Assembly (NCBI RefSeq): GCF_037203765.1
Contig: NZ_JBBCAS010000003.1
Coordinates: 124,001 to 188,000 of the forward strand
DNA: 64,000 nucleotides
Direction: 5' to 3'
DNA from: Sediminicola sp037203765
GTDB taxonomy: Bacteria > Bacteroidota > Bacteroidia > Flavobacteriales > Flavobacteriaceae
The notes beneath the pieces are model-generated. The model saw only the letters and a list, made by a program, of their open reading frames with translations. It made no database searches and had not been told where the DNA came from. The translations under genes and the position numbers were made by a program. Shown in pieces: positions 41,701 through 50,946 of this stretch; position 1 is the first letter of the stretch, and each line of letters opens with the position of its first letter.

Positions 41701-44640
41701 ATGAGGCTTAAATCGGTATTCCACATTCTCATTATTATGCTGTTGGCAAGCAGGGCATCCTGGGCACAACAAGACCCTTTGGTTTCCAAGGATAGCCTGG
41801 AACAGGCTGTTTGGGTCAACGATGTTTACCAATCCATGACCTTGGAAGAAAAGATGGGACAACTCTTTATGATGAGTGTTGCCTCAGACCAGGCTAAATC
41901 GGGTACGGATAAAATAAAAAGACTGATCGAGGAACATAAGATAGGAGGTGTTATTTTCTCTACGGGAGGTCCGGTAAGACAGGCAAAACTTACCAATGAA
42001 TTCCAAGCTACTTCCAAAATTCCTTTGCTAATAGGAATGGATGCCGAGTGGGGTTTGGCCATGCGACTTGATTCAACCTACGCGTTTCCTTGGAATATGA
42101 CCCTAGGGGCCATCAAAGATACAGGGGTAGTTGCCAAGGTCGGACATCAGATAGGGTCACACGCCAAGCGCATGGGCGTACATATCAATTTTGCTCCGGA
42201 TATAGATATTAATATCAATCCCAATAACCCTATCATAGGAAACCGATCCTTTGGTGAGGATAGGGACAATGTTGCCGCAAAGGGAATAGCCTTTATGAAA
42301 GGTATGGAGCGGGCAGGAGTGCTGGCCAGCGGCAAGCATTTTCCGGGACATGGGGATACAGCTACGGATTCCCATAAAGCACTACCGATCATTGAGTTTA
42401 CTGCAGATCGTTTGGATAGTATAGAGTTGTACCCATTCAAAAAATTGATCAAGAATGGCCTCAGTAGTGTGATGGTGGCTCATTTGAGCATACCCAGTTT
42501 GGAGAAGAGGAAAGAATACCCTTCTTCACTTTCCAATAGGATCATAACCAATCTATTGAAGGAGGAGTTGGAGTTCAAAGGTCTGATCTTGACAGATGCC
42601 CTTAATATGAAAGGTGTTGCGGATATAAAGGGGCGAACCAACTTCAAGGAGGCAGGGGATGTGGAGCTGACCGCATTTTTGGCGGGAAATGATATTTTGT
42701 TGATGCCCAAGGAGGTGGAACCGGCAAAGAAAAAGTTGATCCAAGCGTATGAATATGGTATCATTTCCGAAAGGCGCTTGGCCTCCTCTGTCAAAAAAAT
42801 CCTGAGAGCCAAATATAAGGTGGGGCTGAACAATTATAAGCCTATTCCCTTGGACAACCTGTACAAGGATTTGAATAGCGTGGAGAATGACCTTGTTTAT
42901 GAAGAAGCTATTGAAAATGCGCTGACCGTTGCCAAAAATGATGTCAATATCCTACCTATAAAAAATTTGGAAAACAAAAAGATTGCCTATGTCAAGCTAG
43001 GGGATGCTGATGGAAGTGCCTTTTTGGAGGAGTTGAAAAAATACACCACCGTTACAGAAGTTAATGGTACCGATCTTAGTAGTTTGAAAAAGAGTTTGGA
43101 GGCCTATAATGTAGTTATTGTGGGTTTTCATAAAAGTGATGAAAGTCCATGGAAACCCTATAAATTTTCCTCAAAGGAAATCACATGGCTGCAAGAAATT
43201 GGGTCCCTGAGAACCTCAAATCTAATTCTGGCAACCTTTGCCAAACCTTATTCCCTTTTGGAAATACCATCCGTGGATGATATAGACGCCATCATGGTAG
43301 GTTATCAAAATAGTGTTTTGGCCCAGCAGAGAGCAGCCCAATTGATCTTTGGGGCAATTCCGGCCAAAGGTATATTGCCCGTTTCGGCCCATCCAAAATT
43401 ACCGGTAAATACAGGGGTGCTATTGGGGGATATTTCAAGACTGGGATATAGTTTCCCTGAGAGGGTAGGGATGAGCAGTACCAAATTGGGCTTGGTGGAT
43501 AAATTGGTAAACAACGGTTTGGATTCCCTGATGTTCCCAGGAGCCCAAGTCTTGGTGGCCAGGAAAGGAAAAGTAATCTACAATAAAGGATTTGGTAAAC
43601 CTACGTACGACTCGGACCAGCAAATTACGACCGACAATATTTATGATCTGGCGTCCTTGACCAAGATATTGGCCACCTTACCGGTCCTGATGAAAATGGA
43701 GGAGGACGGCAAGATGGATCTGATAGATACTTTTGATAAATTGGTACCATCCTATGCAGACACGGAACTCAAGGATGTTACCGTTTTGAAGGCGCTATCC
43801 CATTATGGAAGGTTGCCGGCATGGATCGCCTTTTATTTGGATACCTTGGATAAGGAAAGAAAACCTTCACCCCAGTTTTACAGAAATTCACCCGTTCCCG
43901 GTTACACCACCCAGGTGACGGATAATTTATATTTGATGGACATGTATCAAGATTCTATTTACAGTAGGATTGGTCGTCAAAGTTTAAAATCCAACCGGTA
44001 TCGATACAGTGATCTATCCTACTATGTTTTTAAAAAGTATATAGAGGACAGTTACCAAGATCAACTGGATAAGATTGCCAATAGCTTTTTATATAGCTCT
44101 TTGGGGGCAGATCATACCAGTTACAATCCCTTGGAAAAATTTTCAAAAAACAACATCGTCCCTAGTGAAGAAGATGATTATTACAGATATGGTACCGTTC
44201 AGGGATACGTGCACGATATGGGTGCCGCGATGCAGGGTGGAGTAGGTGGCCATGCGGGATTGTTCAGTAACTCCAACGATGTGGCCAAAATTATGCAGAT
44301 GTACCTTCAAGGCGGCTATTATGGGGGGGAGCGATTTATGGAGGCAAGAACGGTGAGGAAATTTAATACCTGCTATTTCTGCGACCAAAATGTCCGTAGG
44401 GGAGTGGGTTTTGATAAACCTGAACCTAAAAATGGAGGTGCAACTTTTAAGGGTATTTCCCGTAAAAGTTTCGGCCATAGTGGATTTACTGGAACTTTGG
44501 CCTGGGCAGATCCAGATGAAGATCTGGTCTATGTCTTTTTATCCAATCGTACCTTCCCTTCAGCGTCAAATACATTACTTATTAAATCTGGATTGAGGAC
44601 TAGGATCCAAAAGGCCATTTACGATGCCATTTTGAATTAA
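41701..44640 (+). CDS. GH3 beta-N-acetylhexosaminidase (NagZ-like) fused to a serine hydrolase (beta-lactamase family)
   Basis: 979 residues with signal peptide 1-22. N-terminal GH3 domain about 28-390: the NagZ motif K212-HFPGHGDT-x-x-D-S-H is complete, as is the nucleophile Asp299 in LTDALNMKG. A GH3 C-terminal-like part spans about 400-590. A beta-lactamase/penicillin-binding-like serine hydrolase domain follows (about 605-970), with catalytic S652-xx-K655 and a YSD motif at 769-771. The fusion couples a GlcNAc-removing glycosidase with a D-Ala-active or esterase serine enzyme, suggesting muropeptide processing in the periplasm. Single-enzyme fusions of this kind occur in Bacteroidota. Confidence 0.9.
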   Translation: MRLKSVFHILIIMLLASRASWAQQDPLVSKDSLEQAVWVNDVYQSMTLEEKMGQLFMMSVASDQAKSGTDKIKRLIEEHKIGGVIFSTGGPVRQAKLTNEFQATSKIPLLIGMDAEWGLAMRLDSTYAFPWNMTLGAIKDTGVVAKVGHQIGSHAKRMGVHINFAPDIDININPNNPIIGNRSFGEDRDNVAAKGIAFMKGMERAGVLASGKHFPGHGDTATDSHKALPIIEFTADRLDSIELYPFKKLIKNGLSSVMVAHLSIPSLEKRKEYPSSLSNRIITNLLKEELEFKGLILTDALNMKGVADIKGRTNFKEAGDVELTAFLAGNDILLMPKEVEPAKKKLIQAYEYGIISERRLASSVKKILRAKYKVGLNNYKPIPLDNLYKDLNSVENDLVYEEAIENALTVAKNDVNILPIKNLENKKIAYVKLGDADGSAFLEELKKYTTVTEVNGTDLSSLKKSLEAYNVVIVGFHKSDESPWKPYKFSSKEITWLQEIGSLRTSNLILATFAKPYSLLEIPSVDDIDAIMVGYQNSVLAQQRAAQLIFGAIPAKGILPVSAHPKLPVNTGVLLGDISRLGYSFPERVGMSSTKLGLVDKLVNNGLDSLMFPGAQVLVARKGKVIYNKGFGKPTYDSDQQITTDNIYDLASLTKILATLPVLMKMEEDGKMDLIDTFDKLVPSYADTELKDVTVLKALSHYGRLPAWIAFYLDTLDKERKPSPQFYRNSPVPGYTTQVTDNLYLMDMYQDSIYSRIGRQSLKSNRYRYSDLSYYVFKKYIEDSYQDQLDKIANSFLYSSLGADHTSYNPLEKFSKNNIVPSEEDDYYRYGTVQGYVHDMGAAMQGGVGGHAGLFSNSNDVAKIMQMYLQGGYYGGERFMEARTVRKFNTCYFCDQNVRRGVGFDKPEPKNGGATFKGISRKSFGHSGFTGTLAWADPDEDLVYVFLSNRTFPSASNTLLIKSGLRTRIQKAIYDAILN

Positions 44641-44830
44641 AATGTAGCTTTGTAGGTAATATAATAACTTAAAAATCAATATATTATAAGTTGAATGATA
44701 TGATGATCTTGATAATTTCAACAAAATAGAGGTTGTTTTGAAATGTTATTGAGGTTAAACCGACTTATATTAGATACACAGGGAAGATTTTTCAATTTGA
44801 AAAGTTTCCTCAAAAATGCGAGATAATAAA

Positions 44831-45973
44831 ATGAAGATAGCGATTGTTTGTTACCCGACGTTTGGAGGTAGTGGTGTAGTTGCCACGGAATTGGGCATTG
44901 CCCTAGCCAATAGAGGTCATGAAATTCATTTTATTACCTATAAACAACCGGTACGGTTGGAATTATTGAACAATAGGATTCATTTTCATGAGGTTCACGT
45001 TCCGGAATATGCCCTATTTCATTACCAGCCCTATGAATTGGCTCTTTCCAGCAAGTTGGTGGATACCGTGAAATTGTATGGAATAGAACTTTTGCATGTG
45101 CACTATGCTATCCCACATGCATATGCCGGTTATATGGCAAAGAAAATGTTGGAAGAGGATGGCATATACTTGCCCATGATCACCACACTCCACGGCACGG
45201 ACATTACCTTGGTAGGGAAACATCCTTTTTACAAACCGGCCGTAACCTTTAGTATCAATAAATCGGATGTAGTGACCTCGGTATCTGCCAGTTTAAAGAA
45301 GAACACCTTGGATTTATTTGATATCAAACAGGATATTGAGGTAATTCCCAATTTCATCGATAAGAAAAAATACAGCACCAAATTTACAGATTGTCAACGT
45401 TCATTAATGGCCAAGGACAACGAGCGTATAGTAACCCATATCAGTAATTTCAGGAAGGTAAAAAGGATTCCGGATATCATCCACATTTTTGATAAGATCC
45501 AAAAGGAAATCCCAGCCAAGTTGATTATGGTAGGGGAGGGCCCCGAGAAGGAAGGTGCGGAACTATTGGTAGAGCGTTTGGGCCTTTCGGATAGGGTGGT
45601 ATTTTTGGGCAACAGTAACCAGGTCGACAAGATTCTTTGTTTCTCGGACCTATTTTTATTGCCCTCGGAATCAGAAAGTTTTGGTCTTGCGGCTTTGGAG
45701 GCCATGATCAATAGAGTTCCGGTCATTTCAAGTAATGCAGGAGGTATAGCAGAGGTGAACAGGCATGGGGTGACAGGTTTCTTGAGCGATATCGGAAACG
45801 TTGATGAGATGGCGGAAAATGCACTTCGTATTCTTAGGGACGATAATGAACTGGAAAAATTTAAGATGAACGCAGTTCGTGTGGCAGAGACTTTTGATAT
45901 AGCCAATGTACTTCCTTTATATGAAGCGGTCTATGAGAAGGCCTATAGGGCCCGTTTTAATACTTCATATTAA
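44831..45973 (+). CDS. bshA: N-acetyl-alpha-D-glucosaminyl L-malate synthase BshA
   Basis: About 380 residues from the internal ATG at 44831 (MKIAIVCYPTFGGSG matches the family start; an ATG five codons earlier is possible). GT4 glycosyltransferase: GGSGVVATELGIALANRGHEI, TTLHGTDITLVG, MVGEGPEKEGAE, FLLPSESESFGLAALEAMINRVPVISSNAGGI. BshA attaches GlcNAc to L-malate, the first step to the thiol bacillithiol. No bshB or bshC lies in the window, so the later genes must be elsewhere. The next gene starts one base after its stop. Confidence 0.93.
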   Translation: MKIAIVCYPTFGGSGVVATELGIALANRGHEIHFITYKQPVRLELLNNRIHFHEVHVPEYALFHYQPYELALSSKLVDTVKLYGIELLHVHYAIPHAYAGYMAKKMLEEDGIYLPMITTLHGTDITLVGKHPFYKPAVTFSINKSDVVTSVSASLKKNTLDLFDIKQDIEVIPNFIDKKKYSTKFTDCQRSLMAKDNERIVTHISNFRKVKRIPDIIHIFDKIQKEIPAKLIMVGEGPEKEGAELLVERLGLSDRVVFLGNSNQVDKILCFSDLFLLPSESESFGLAALEAMINRVPVISSNAGGIAEVNRHGVTGFLSDIGNVDEMAENALRILRDDNELEKFKMNAVRVAETFDIANVLPLYEAVYEKAYRARFNTSY

Positions 45974-45974
45974 T

Positions 45975-46433
45975 ATGAGAGTTTTGCTTTTAAGTTTATT
46001 GTTTGTTTGCTTGTCTTGCAAAAGTCAAAAGAAAACCTTTGTTGAAATGGAGAACTCGGTTTCCTTGGACAGTACTACATTGGTATTAAAGGACAGTCAT
46101 TCCAATATGGATAGTACACAAGTCCAGATCATAAAAGAGGAGAAGACATTAAAGCGTTTTCTAATGGAGGTGAACAAAACTAGAAAGCCTGGAATTCCTG
46201 TACCGGAAATTGATTTTTCAAAGGACATGTTGATACTGGTCTGTGTAGGTGAACAGCATGGTGATCTTGAACCTAGTTTGTCCGTTTTGAAGAAAAGTGA
46301 CAGCGAAATGGTAATTGAAATAACAAAAAATGAAGGGGTCGATTCCTCTAATATGGCAATATCCACGCCCTTTTTCCTGTATAGGGTCCCTGTTTCCGAA
46401 AAGAAAATTACCCTTAAGAAAAGAGACAATTAA
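45975..46433 (+). CDS. Small hypothetical lipoprotein
   Basis: 152 residues from the ATG at 45975, one base after the bshA stop. SPII signal MRVLLLSLLFVCLSC followed by KSQKK. The mature part has a Ser/Asp-rich stretch, then VQIIKEEKTLKRFLMEVNKTRKPGIPVPEIDFSKDM and a strand-rich C terminus. I recognise no family. It is probably cotranscribed with bshA, but no functional link is evident. Confidence 0.7.
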   Translation: MRVLLLSLLFVCLSCKSQKKTFVEMENSVSLDSTTLVLKDSHSNMDSTQVQIIKEEKTLKRFLMEVNKTRKPGIPVPEIDFSKDMLILVCVGEQHGDLEPSLSVLKKSDSEMVIEITKNEGVDSSNMAISTPFFLYRVPVSEKKITLKKRDN

Positions 46434-46551
46434 TTGAAGGAAATTTCTTAGACTGTACTACATCGAGTTTTATTACGTTTCATAGCAGTTTATTTGAACC
46501 ACATCCATTTAGCACTAATTTCACCCTCTAATTATCCCAAATTTTAAGGTA

Positions 46552-47721
46552 ATGAAAAATTTTCGAACACATTTATTTATCGCTCTTTCCCTTGTTGCAT
46601 CTCTAACGTCCGCTCAGGAAAGTATGGAACTGACAGCAAAGGACAGTATAATCAAAAGTTCTTGGGTTTTAGGACTTGGAATCAATATTGTAGAGGATAC
46701 AGCAACACCTTTTGGAGAAACATTCTTAAGAATTGAAGAAACATGGAATGCTGTTCCTTATCCATCAGCTTTGAGTATTCAAAGAAATTTCAGTAATGGA
46801 ATGGGTATAAAAGCCGTCGGGACATACAATAGGTACAAGGTAGGTAAACTGATAGATGGTGCAATTAATATGGCCGAAAGGGAGTATTACGCCATTGACG
46901 GTATGCTTAGCTATGATTTAAATAAAATATTTGGTGAAACCGGTTGGTTCGATCCTTTTTTACAAGGCGGTGCTGGTTATAGTTCTATAGGGAATGTTGG
47001 TAGAACAACAGGTAATGTTGGTTTTGGTTTTAATACTTGGTTCAACGATACATGGGGTCTAAATTTCAATACCATGGGAAAATGGGGAATCGAAGAAGGC
47101 TCAACAAAGCAGATCCAACATGCAGCAAGTGTAGTATATCGCTTTGGAGTTGAAAAGGAATTGTCCAAAAAAGGAATGGAGCACCTGGCTTTGATAGAAG
47201 CTATGAAAAAAGAGCAACAGCGTGTTCAAGATTCTACAGATGCGGCTGATAGGGCTGCGGAATTGGCAAAACGCCTTGCAGAAGAACAAGAGGCTGCCAG
47301 ACTTGCCGCTGCTGAAAAAGCAAGGATAGATGCTGAAAATAAAAGAAAGGCCCAGATTGAAAATGATATCAAAAACCTTGGTAAGGTATACTTTGCATTG
47401 AATTCTTCCACTTTAAACAGTGAATCCAAAGCTACATTGACGCAGTTGGTCAACCTTATGCAGGAAACTCCCTCAATTACATTGGAAGTATCTTCCTATA
47501 CGGATAGTAGGGGTACTGCAAAGTACAATCTATGGTTATCTGAGCAGCGGGTGAAAAATACTATTGATTATTTGTTAGGTCAAGGTCTATCTTCCGACAG
47601 ATTGGTGCCCAAAGCGTACGGAGAAACCAATTTGGTGAACGAGTGTGATGATAATACCCGTTGTTCTGAAGCTCAGCACAGGTTGAACAGAAGATCTGAA
47701 TTTTTGGTAATCCGTTTTTAA
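46552..47721 (+). CDS. OmpA-family outer-membrane protein with coiled-coil region
   Basis: 389 residues, signal peptide 1-21 (SAQ). An N-terminal beta-barrel-like part (about 30-205: YDLNKIFGETGWFDPFLQGGAGYSSIG) is followed by an Ala/Glu/Arg-rich coiled coil (about 215-278) and an OmpA C-terminal peptidoglycan-binding domain (about 280-389: VYFALNSSTLNSESKATL, SYTDSRGTAKYNLWLSEQR, NRRSEFLVIRF). It links the outer membrane to peptidoglycan. The conserved Asp and Arg of the DAP-binding site (in TDSRG and NRRSE) are present. Confidence 0.92.
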   Translation: MKNFRTHLFIALSLVASLTSAQESMELTAKDSIIKSSWVLGLGINIVEDTATPFGETFLRIEETWNAVPYPSALSIQRNFSNGMGIKAVGTYNRYKVGKLIDGAINMAEREYYAIDGMLSYDLNKIFGETGWFDPFLQGGAGYSSIGNVGRTTGNVGFGFNTWFNDTWGLNFNTMGKWGIEEGSTKQIQHAASVVYRFGVEKELSKKGMEHLALIEAMKKEQQRVQDSTDAADRAAELAKRLAEEQEAARLAAAEKARIDAENKRKAQIENDIKNLGKVYFALNSSTLNSESKATLTQLVNLMQETPSITLEVSSYTDSRGTAKYNLWLSEQRVKNTIDYLLGQGLSSDRLVPKAYGETNLVNECDDNTRCSEAQHRLNRRSEFLVIRF

Positions 47722-47808
47722 AAAGAAATATTTGGAAAACCCCTTAGAAAACTTGAAATAAGAATTTTTAGCGGTATATAGACTTTAACCCCCCTATCTG
47801 TTTTAGCC

Positions 47809-49494
47809 ATGGTCATATTAGGACTTAATTATTATTTCCACGATTCAACCGCTTGCATAATTAAGGATGGTAAGCTCTTGGCGGCCATCGAAGAAGAACG
47901 TTTGAACCGTGACAAGCACACTCAGGCTTTTCCTGAACTAGCCATTCAAAGGTGTTTAAAATTGGCCGGATTGACTTTCGCTGATGTTGACCACGTTGCG
48001 GTATCTATCAAACCAACGACGCACTGGTTCAGAAAATCTATTTATGCCTTAAGAAATATTAAGAGTATACTACCCTTTGCAGGGCATCATGTCGTAAATG
48101 CCTATGCAAAGCAAAGGCGATTTTGGATATGGTATAATAACAATTATGACCATAAGCAAGGTCCAAAAGTTCATTTTATTGAACATCATTTGACCCATGT
48201 GGCCGGTACTTTTTTTGTTTCTCCTTACAAAGAGGCGGCCTTATTGGGAATAGATGGTTCTGGCGAATGGGCGACTACCTGGATCGGACATGGAAGGGAT
48301 AATAACATTAAGAAATTTGGGGAAAGTTTCTTTCCACATTCATTGGGTTCCTTCTATGAAGCTGTCACAGAATTCTGTGGATTCAAACCAAATTACGATG
48401 AAGGTAAGACCATGGGTCTGGCCCCTATGGGAAATTCAGAGACTTTTATAGATCAGGTCCGAAAAATAGTTGAGATAAAAGAAGATGGTCAGGTAAGAAT
48501 TGATCTGAGTTATTTTAACTATCAGAAAATCGTGGGAAAAAGGTGCTCTAAAAAGTTTTATGAGACGTTTGGGGAACCAAGGATGCCCAATGGGGAATTT
48601 CAGCAATACCATATGGATGTGGCAGCTGCCTTTCAACGTGTATTGGAAGAGAAGGTTTTGGAAATCTGTGATATCCTGTATAAAAAAACCAAAGCAGATT
48701 ATTTGGTGATTGCAGGTGGGGTTGCCTTGAATAGTGTTATGAACGGAAGAATCATCAGGGAAAGTTCCTTCAAGGATGTATATGTAATGCCTGCAGCTGG
48801 CGATAACGGTACAGCGATAGGTGCTGCCTATTATTTATACAATGGGATTTTGAAGAACGAGAGGAACTACGTCCATGACAATCCTTATTTAAGTACAAGC
48901 TATTCCAATGAGGAAATAAAGGCGGCCATTGATAAGGCAAAATTAAAAGCTGAATTTGTAGAGGATATTGGAGAAAGAGCTGCCTTGCTTCTGGAAGAGG
49001 GAAAGATAATTGGTTGGTTCCAGGGAACCATGGAAATTGGTCCAAGGGCATTGGGAAGTCGGAGTATACTGGCCAACCCTGCATTTCCCCAGATGAAGGA
49101 TAAGATAAATGCACAAATAAAATTTAGGGAGGCATACAGGCCTTTTGCCCCTTCTTCTACATTGGAGTCGTACAAGGATTATTTTGATCTTAGGGTGGAA
49201 GATCCTTTTATGTTGAAGGTATGCAATGTACTCTTGGATAAACAACAGATTTTGCCGGCAATTACTCACGTTGATGGAAGTGCCCGATTGCAAACGGTAG
49301 ATCGGGATACCCATCCTTTATATCATGACGTTATAACTAAATTGGGTATTAAAACGGGGGTGCCCGTGGTTTTGAATACCAGTTTTAATATTCAGGGTGA
49401 GCCTGTGGTAGAATCGCCTTTTGATGCACTGAGATGCTTCTATTCCAACGGCCTGGATGCCCTGTGTATTGGAAATTATGTAATAGAAAAATAG
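47809..49494 (+). CDS. Carbamoyltransferase (NodU/CmcH/TobZ-type)
   Basis: 561 residues. N-terminal Kae1-like domain binding carbamoyl-adenylate: ILGLNYYFHDSTACIIKDG, EEERLNRDKH, the metal-binding HHLTH at 126-130 and GIDGSGEW. C-terminal transferase domain (about 370-560): GWFQGTMEIGPRALGSRSILA, REAYRPFAPS, NTSFNIQGEPVVESP. Enzymes of this family add an O-carbamoyl group to sugars or antibiotics using carbamoyl phosphate and ATP. Placed at the edge of the surface-polysaccharide genes, it may carbamoylate a glycan residue. It is convergent to the acyltransferase genes and followed by a hairpin terminator. Confidence 0.9.
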   Translation: MVILGLNYYFHDSTACIIKDGKLLAAIEEERLNRDKHTQAFPELAIQRCLKLAGLTFADVDHVAVSIKPTTHWFRKSIYALRNIKSILPFAGHHVVNAYAKQRRFWIWYNNNYDHKQGPKVHFIEHHLTHVAGTFFVSPYKEAALLGIDGSGEWATTWIGHGRDNNIKKFGESFFPHSLGSFYEAVTEFCGFKPNYDEGKTMGLAPMGNSETFIDQVRKIVEIKEDGQVRIDLSYFNYQKIVGKRCSKKFYETFGEPRMPNGEFQQYHMDVAAAFQRVLEEKVLEICDILYKKTKADYLVIAGGVALNSVMNGRIIRESSFKDVYVMPAAGDNGTAIGAAYYLYNGILKNERNYVHDNPYLSTSYSNEEIKAAIDKAKLKAEFVEDIGERAALLLEEGKIIGWFQGTMEIGPRALGSRSILANPAFPQMKDKINAQIKFREAYRPFAPSSTLESYKDYFDLRVEDPFMLKVCNVLLDKQQILPAITHVDGSARLQTVDRDTHPLYHDVITKLGIKTGVPVVLNTSFNIQGEPVVESPFDALRCFYSNGLDALCIGNYVIEK

Positions 49495-49528
49495 AATTCG
49501 CTATTCAGGAAATAGAAATTTAAAATCT

Positions 49529-49573
49529 GAGTTTGGAGGCAACACCTGTTGTTTTCAAACTCATTTCTTTTTT
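49529..49573. terminator. Intrinsic terminator between convergent genes
   Basis: Stem GAGTTTG / CAAACTC with an inner CAAC/GTTG pair, followed by ATTTCTTTTTT on the plus strand. On the minus strand the hairpin is followed by AGATTTTAAATTT, so it may serve both directions. Confidence 0.75.
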
Positions 49574-49683
49574 AGACCAGTATTATATTCCTAGGGCTCA
49601 CAATTGTTTCATGGTTATCCATTTCCCAAAGATTGCAGGGACTTTTGTCCTGGAAAGGGGAATACGGTTGATTTTGGGATATC

Positions 49684-50856
49684 TTACCTTTTAAATACGA
49701 TTTTCTGAATATTTTTTGGCCCCTTGATGACATATGATAGGTTTTCCTGAACTTCATATACCTCCACTTTTGCAATGTGTTCTAAATTTGTATACAAAAA
49801 ATCGTAAACCGGTTTTTTTAAAAAGGAGTAGCTGTCATGGTTCATAAAATCGATGCGTTTGTGATTTGTATAATCGGACAATTCTTTGAAAGTTTCGTCC
49901 AGATAATATTCAATTTCCCCGGTTTCTGGTTTTTTGCTGAATTTGGACCTCAAACTATGATAAAATTTGTTTACCCCTTTAGACACCAGGAAATTGACCA
50001 ATCGGGTCTTTAAAGAAATAACACCCACTATGATTGGAGCGATATAGGAACCTTTTTGATAAAATAAATGGTGCTCAAGGGTATAGGTATGATTGCACCA
50101 TTTTAATTTATAGTCAAACGCCCCATACCCCATGTCGAGAATTTTGTATCCGTTGTTGATGCTCCATTCCAATATTTTCTGTACCGCAATATTTCCCAAA
50201 CCAAATTTTGCATAATCAATATCGTAGGAAGGGATGGCTAAGAACACAATCTTATCACAGTGGTAGTTCAAGGATATTTGAATGGGCTTCTGATCATCAT
50301 AAATGACATAAAGTGATGCTTTTTTTTCATGGATGAGATCAAAAACACTGCTAACATAAGAATCCCAACGCTTTAAAGATTCATGCTGGTCATCACGTTG
50401 GTTAAATCTTCGTGTAAGCATACCGTGCAGTGACTGCATCAGAAAATCATAGTCCTCCTTATTGATTTGCCCATAGTAAAGTTTATAGCGGATATCAAAA
50501 CTGGTCTCTAAACCCTTTGTTTTTCTTTTGAGAACAGTCCGCAAATTACTCTTGATATTGGCTTTGATATAACTATTGATGTCCTGGGTATCACCAATAT
50601 TGATACAGAAGCCATTGATCCGAAAAATCTTTTCGACCTTAACCCCTGGAGGAACCTCTATGATTGCATCAAAATAAGAAGGGAAAAGTTCAACACATAG
50701 TACAGGCGTACCACCAGTATTTTTAAAGTTGTCGCGATATTCGGAAACGGGCAATGCATGGCCACTGTAAGTCAGTGTTTTGTAAGGCGAAGGCACTACT
50801 TGTTTTTCAAAGAAAGAAAAATAAAAATTCCTTTTGGCTATAAATTTTGAGACCAT
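49684..50856 (-). CDS. GNAT/BioF2-like acyltransferase, third of three tandem paralogues
   Basis: 390 residues, no signal or membrane segments. The central part is a GNAT acyltransferase of the BioF2/CelD (Acetyltransf_6) type: EKKASLYVIYDDQKPIQISLNYH, AIPSYDIDYAKFGLGNIAVQKILEW, and LDMGYGAFDYKLKWCNHTY. The same signature, with conserved spacing, occurs in the two genes upstream in transcription (50947 and 52257). All three end in a similar small C-terminal domain (YSFLKKPVYDFLYTNLEH). It is the last gene of the cluster and faces the carbamoyltransferase. It probably transfers an acyl or aminoacyl group to a glycan precursor; donor unknown. Confidence 0.75.
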   Translation of the reverse strand: MVSKFIAKRNFYFSFFEKQVVPSPYKTLTYSGHALPVSEYRDNFKNTGGTPVLCVELFPSYFDAIIEVPPGVKVEKIFRINGFCINIGDTQDINSYIKANIKSNLRTVLKRKTKGLETSFDIRYKLYYGQINKEDYDFLMQSLHGMLTRRFNQRDDQHESLKRWDSYVSSVFDLIHEKKASLYVIYDDQKPIQISLNYHCDKIVFLAIPSYDIDYAKFGLGNIAVQKILEWSINNGYKILDMGYGAFDYKLKWCNHTYTLEHHLFYQKGSYIAPIIVGVISLKTRLVNFLVSKGVNKFYHSLRSKFSKKPETGEIEYYLDETFKELSDYTNHKRIDFMNHDSYSFLKKPVYDFLYTNLEHIAKVEVYEVQENLSYVIKGPKNIQKIVFKR

Positions 50857-50946
50857 TATTCTTATTTCAGTGCAAGTGGTGAATATAATGTACCTAGAAT
50901 AGTTTTAAAACGTAAAGTAAGTCAAGCGGCAGTTATGAAACAAGTA

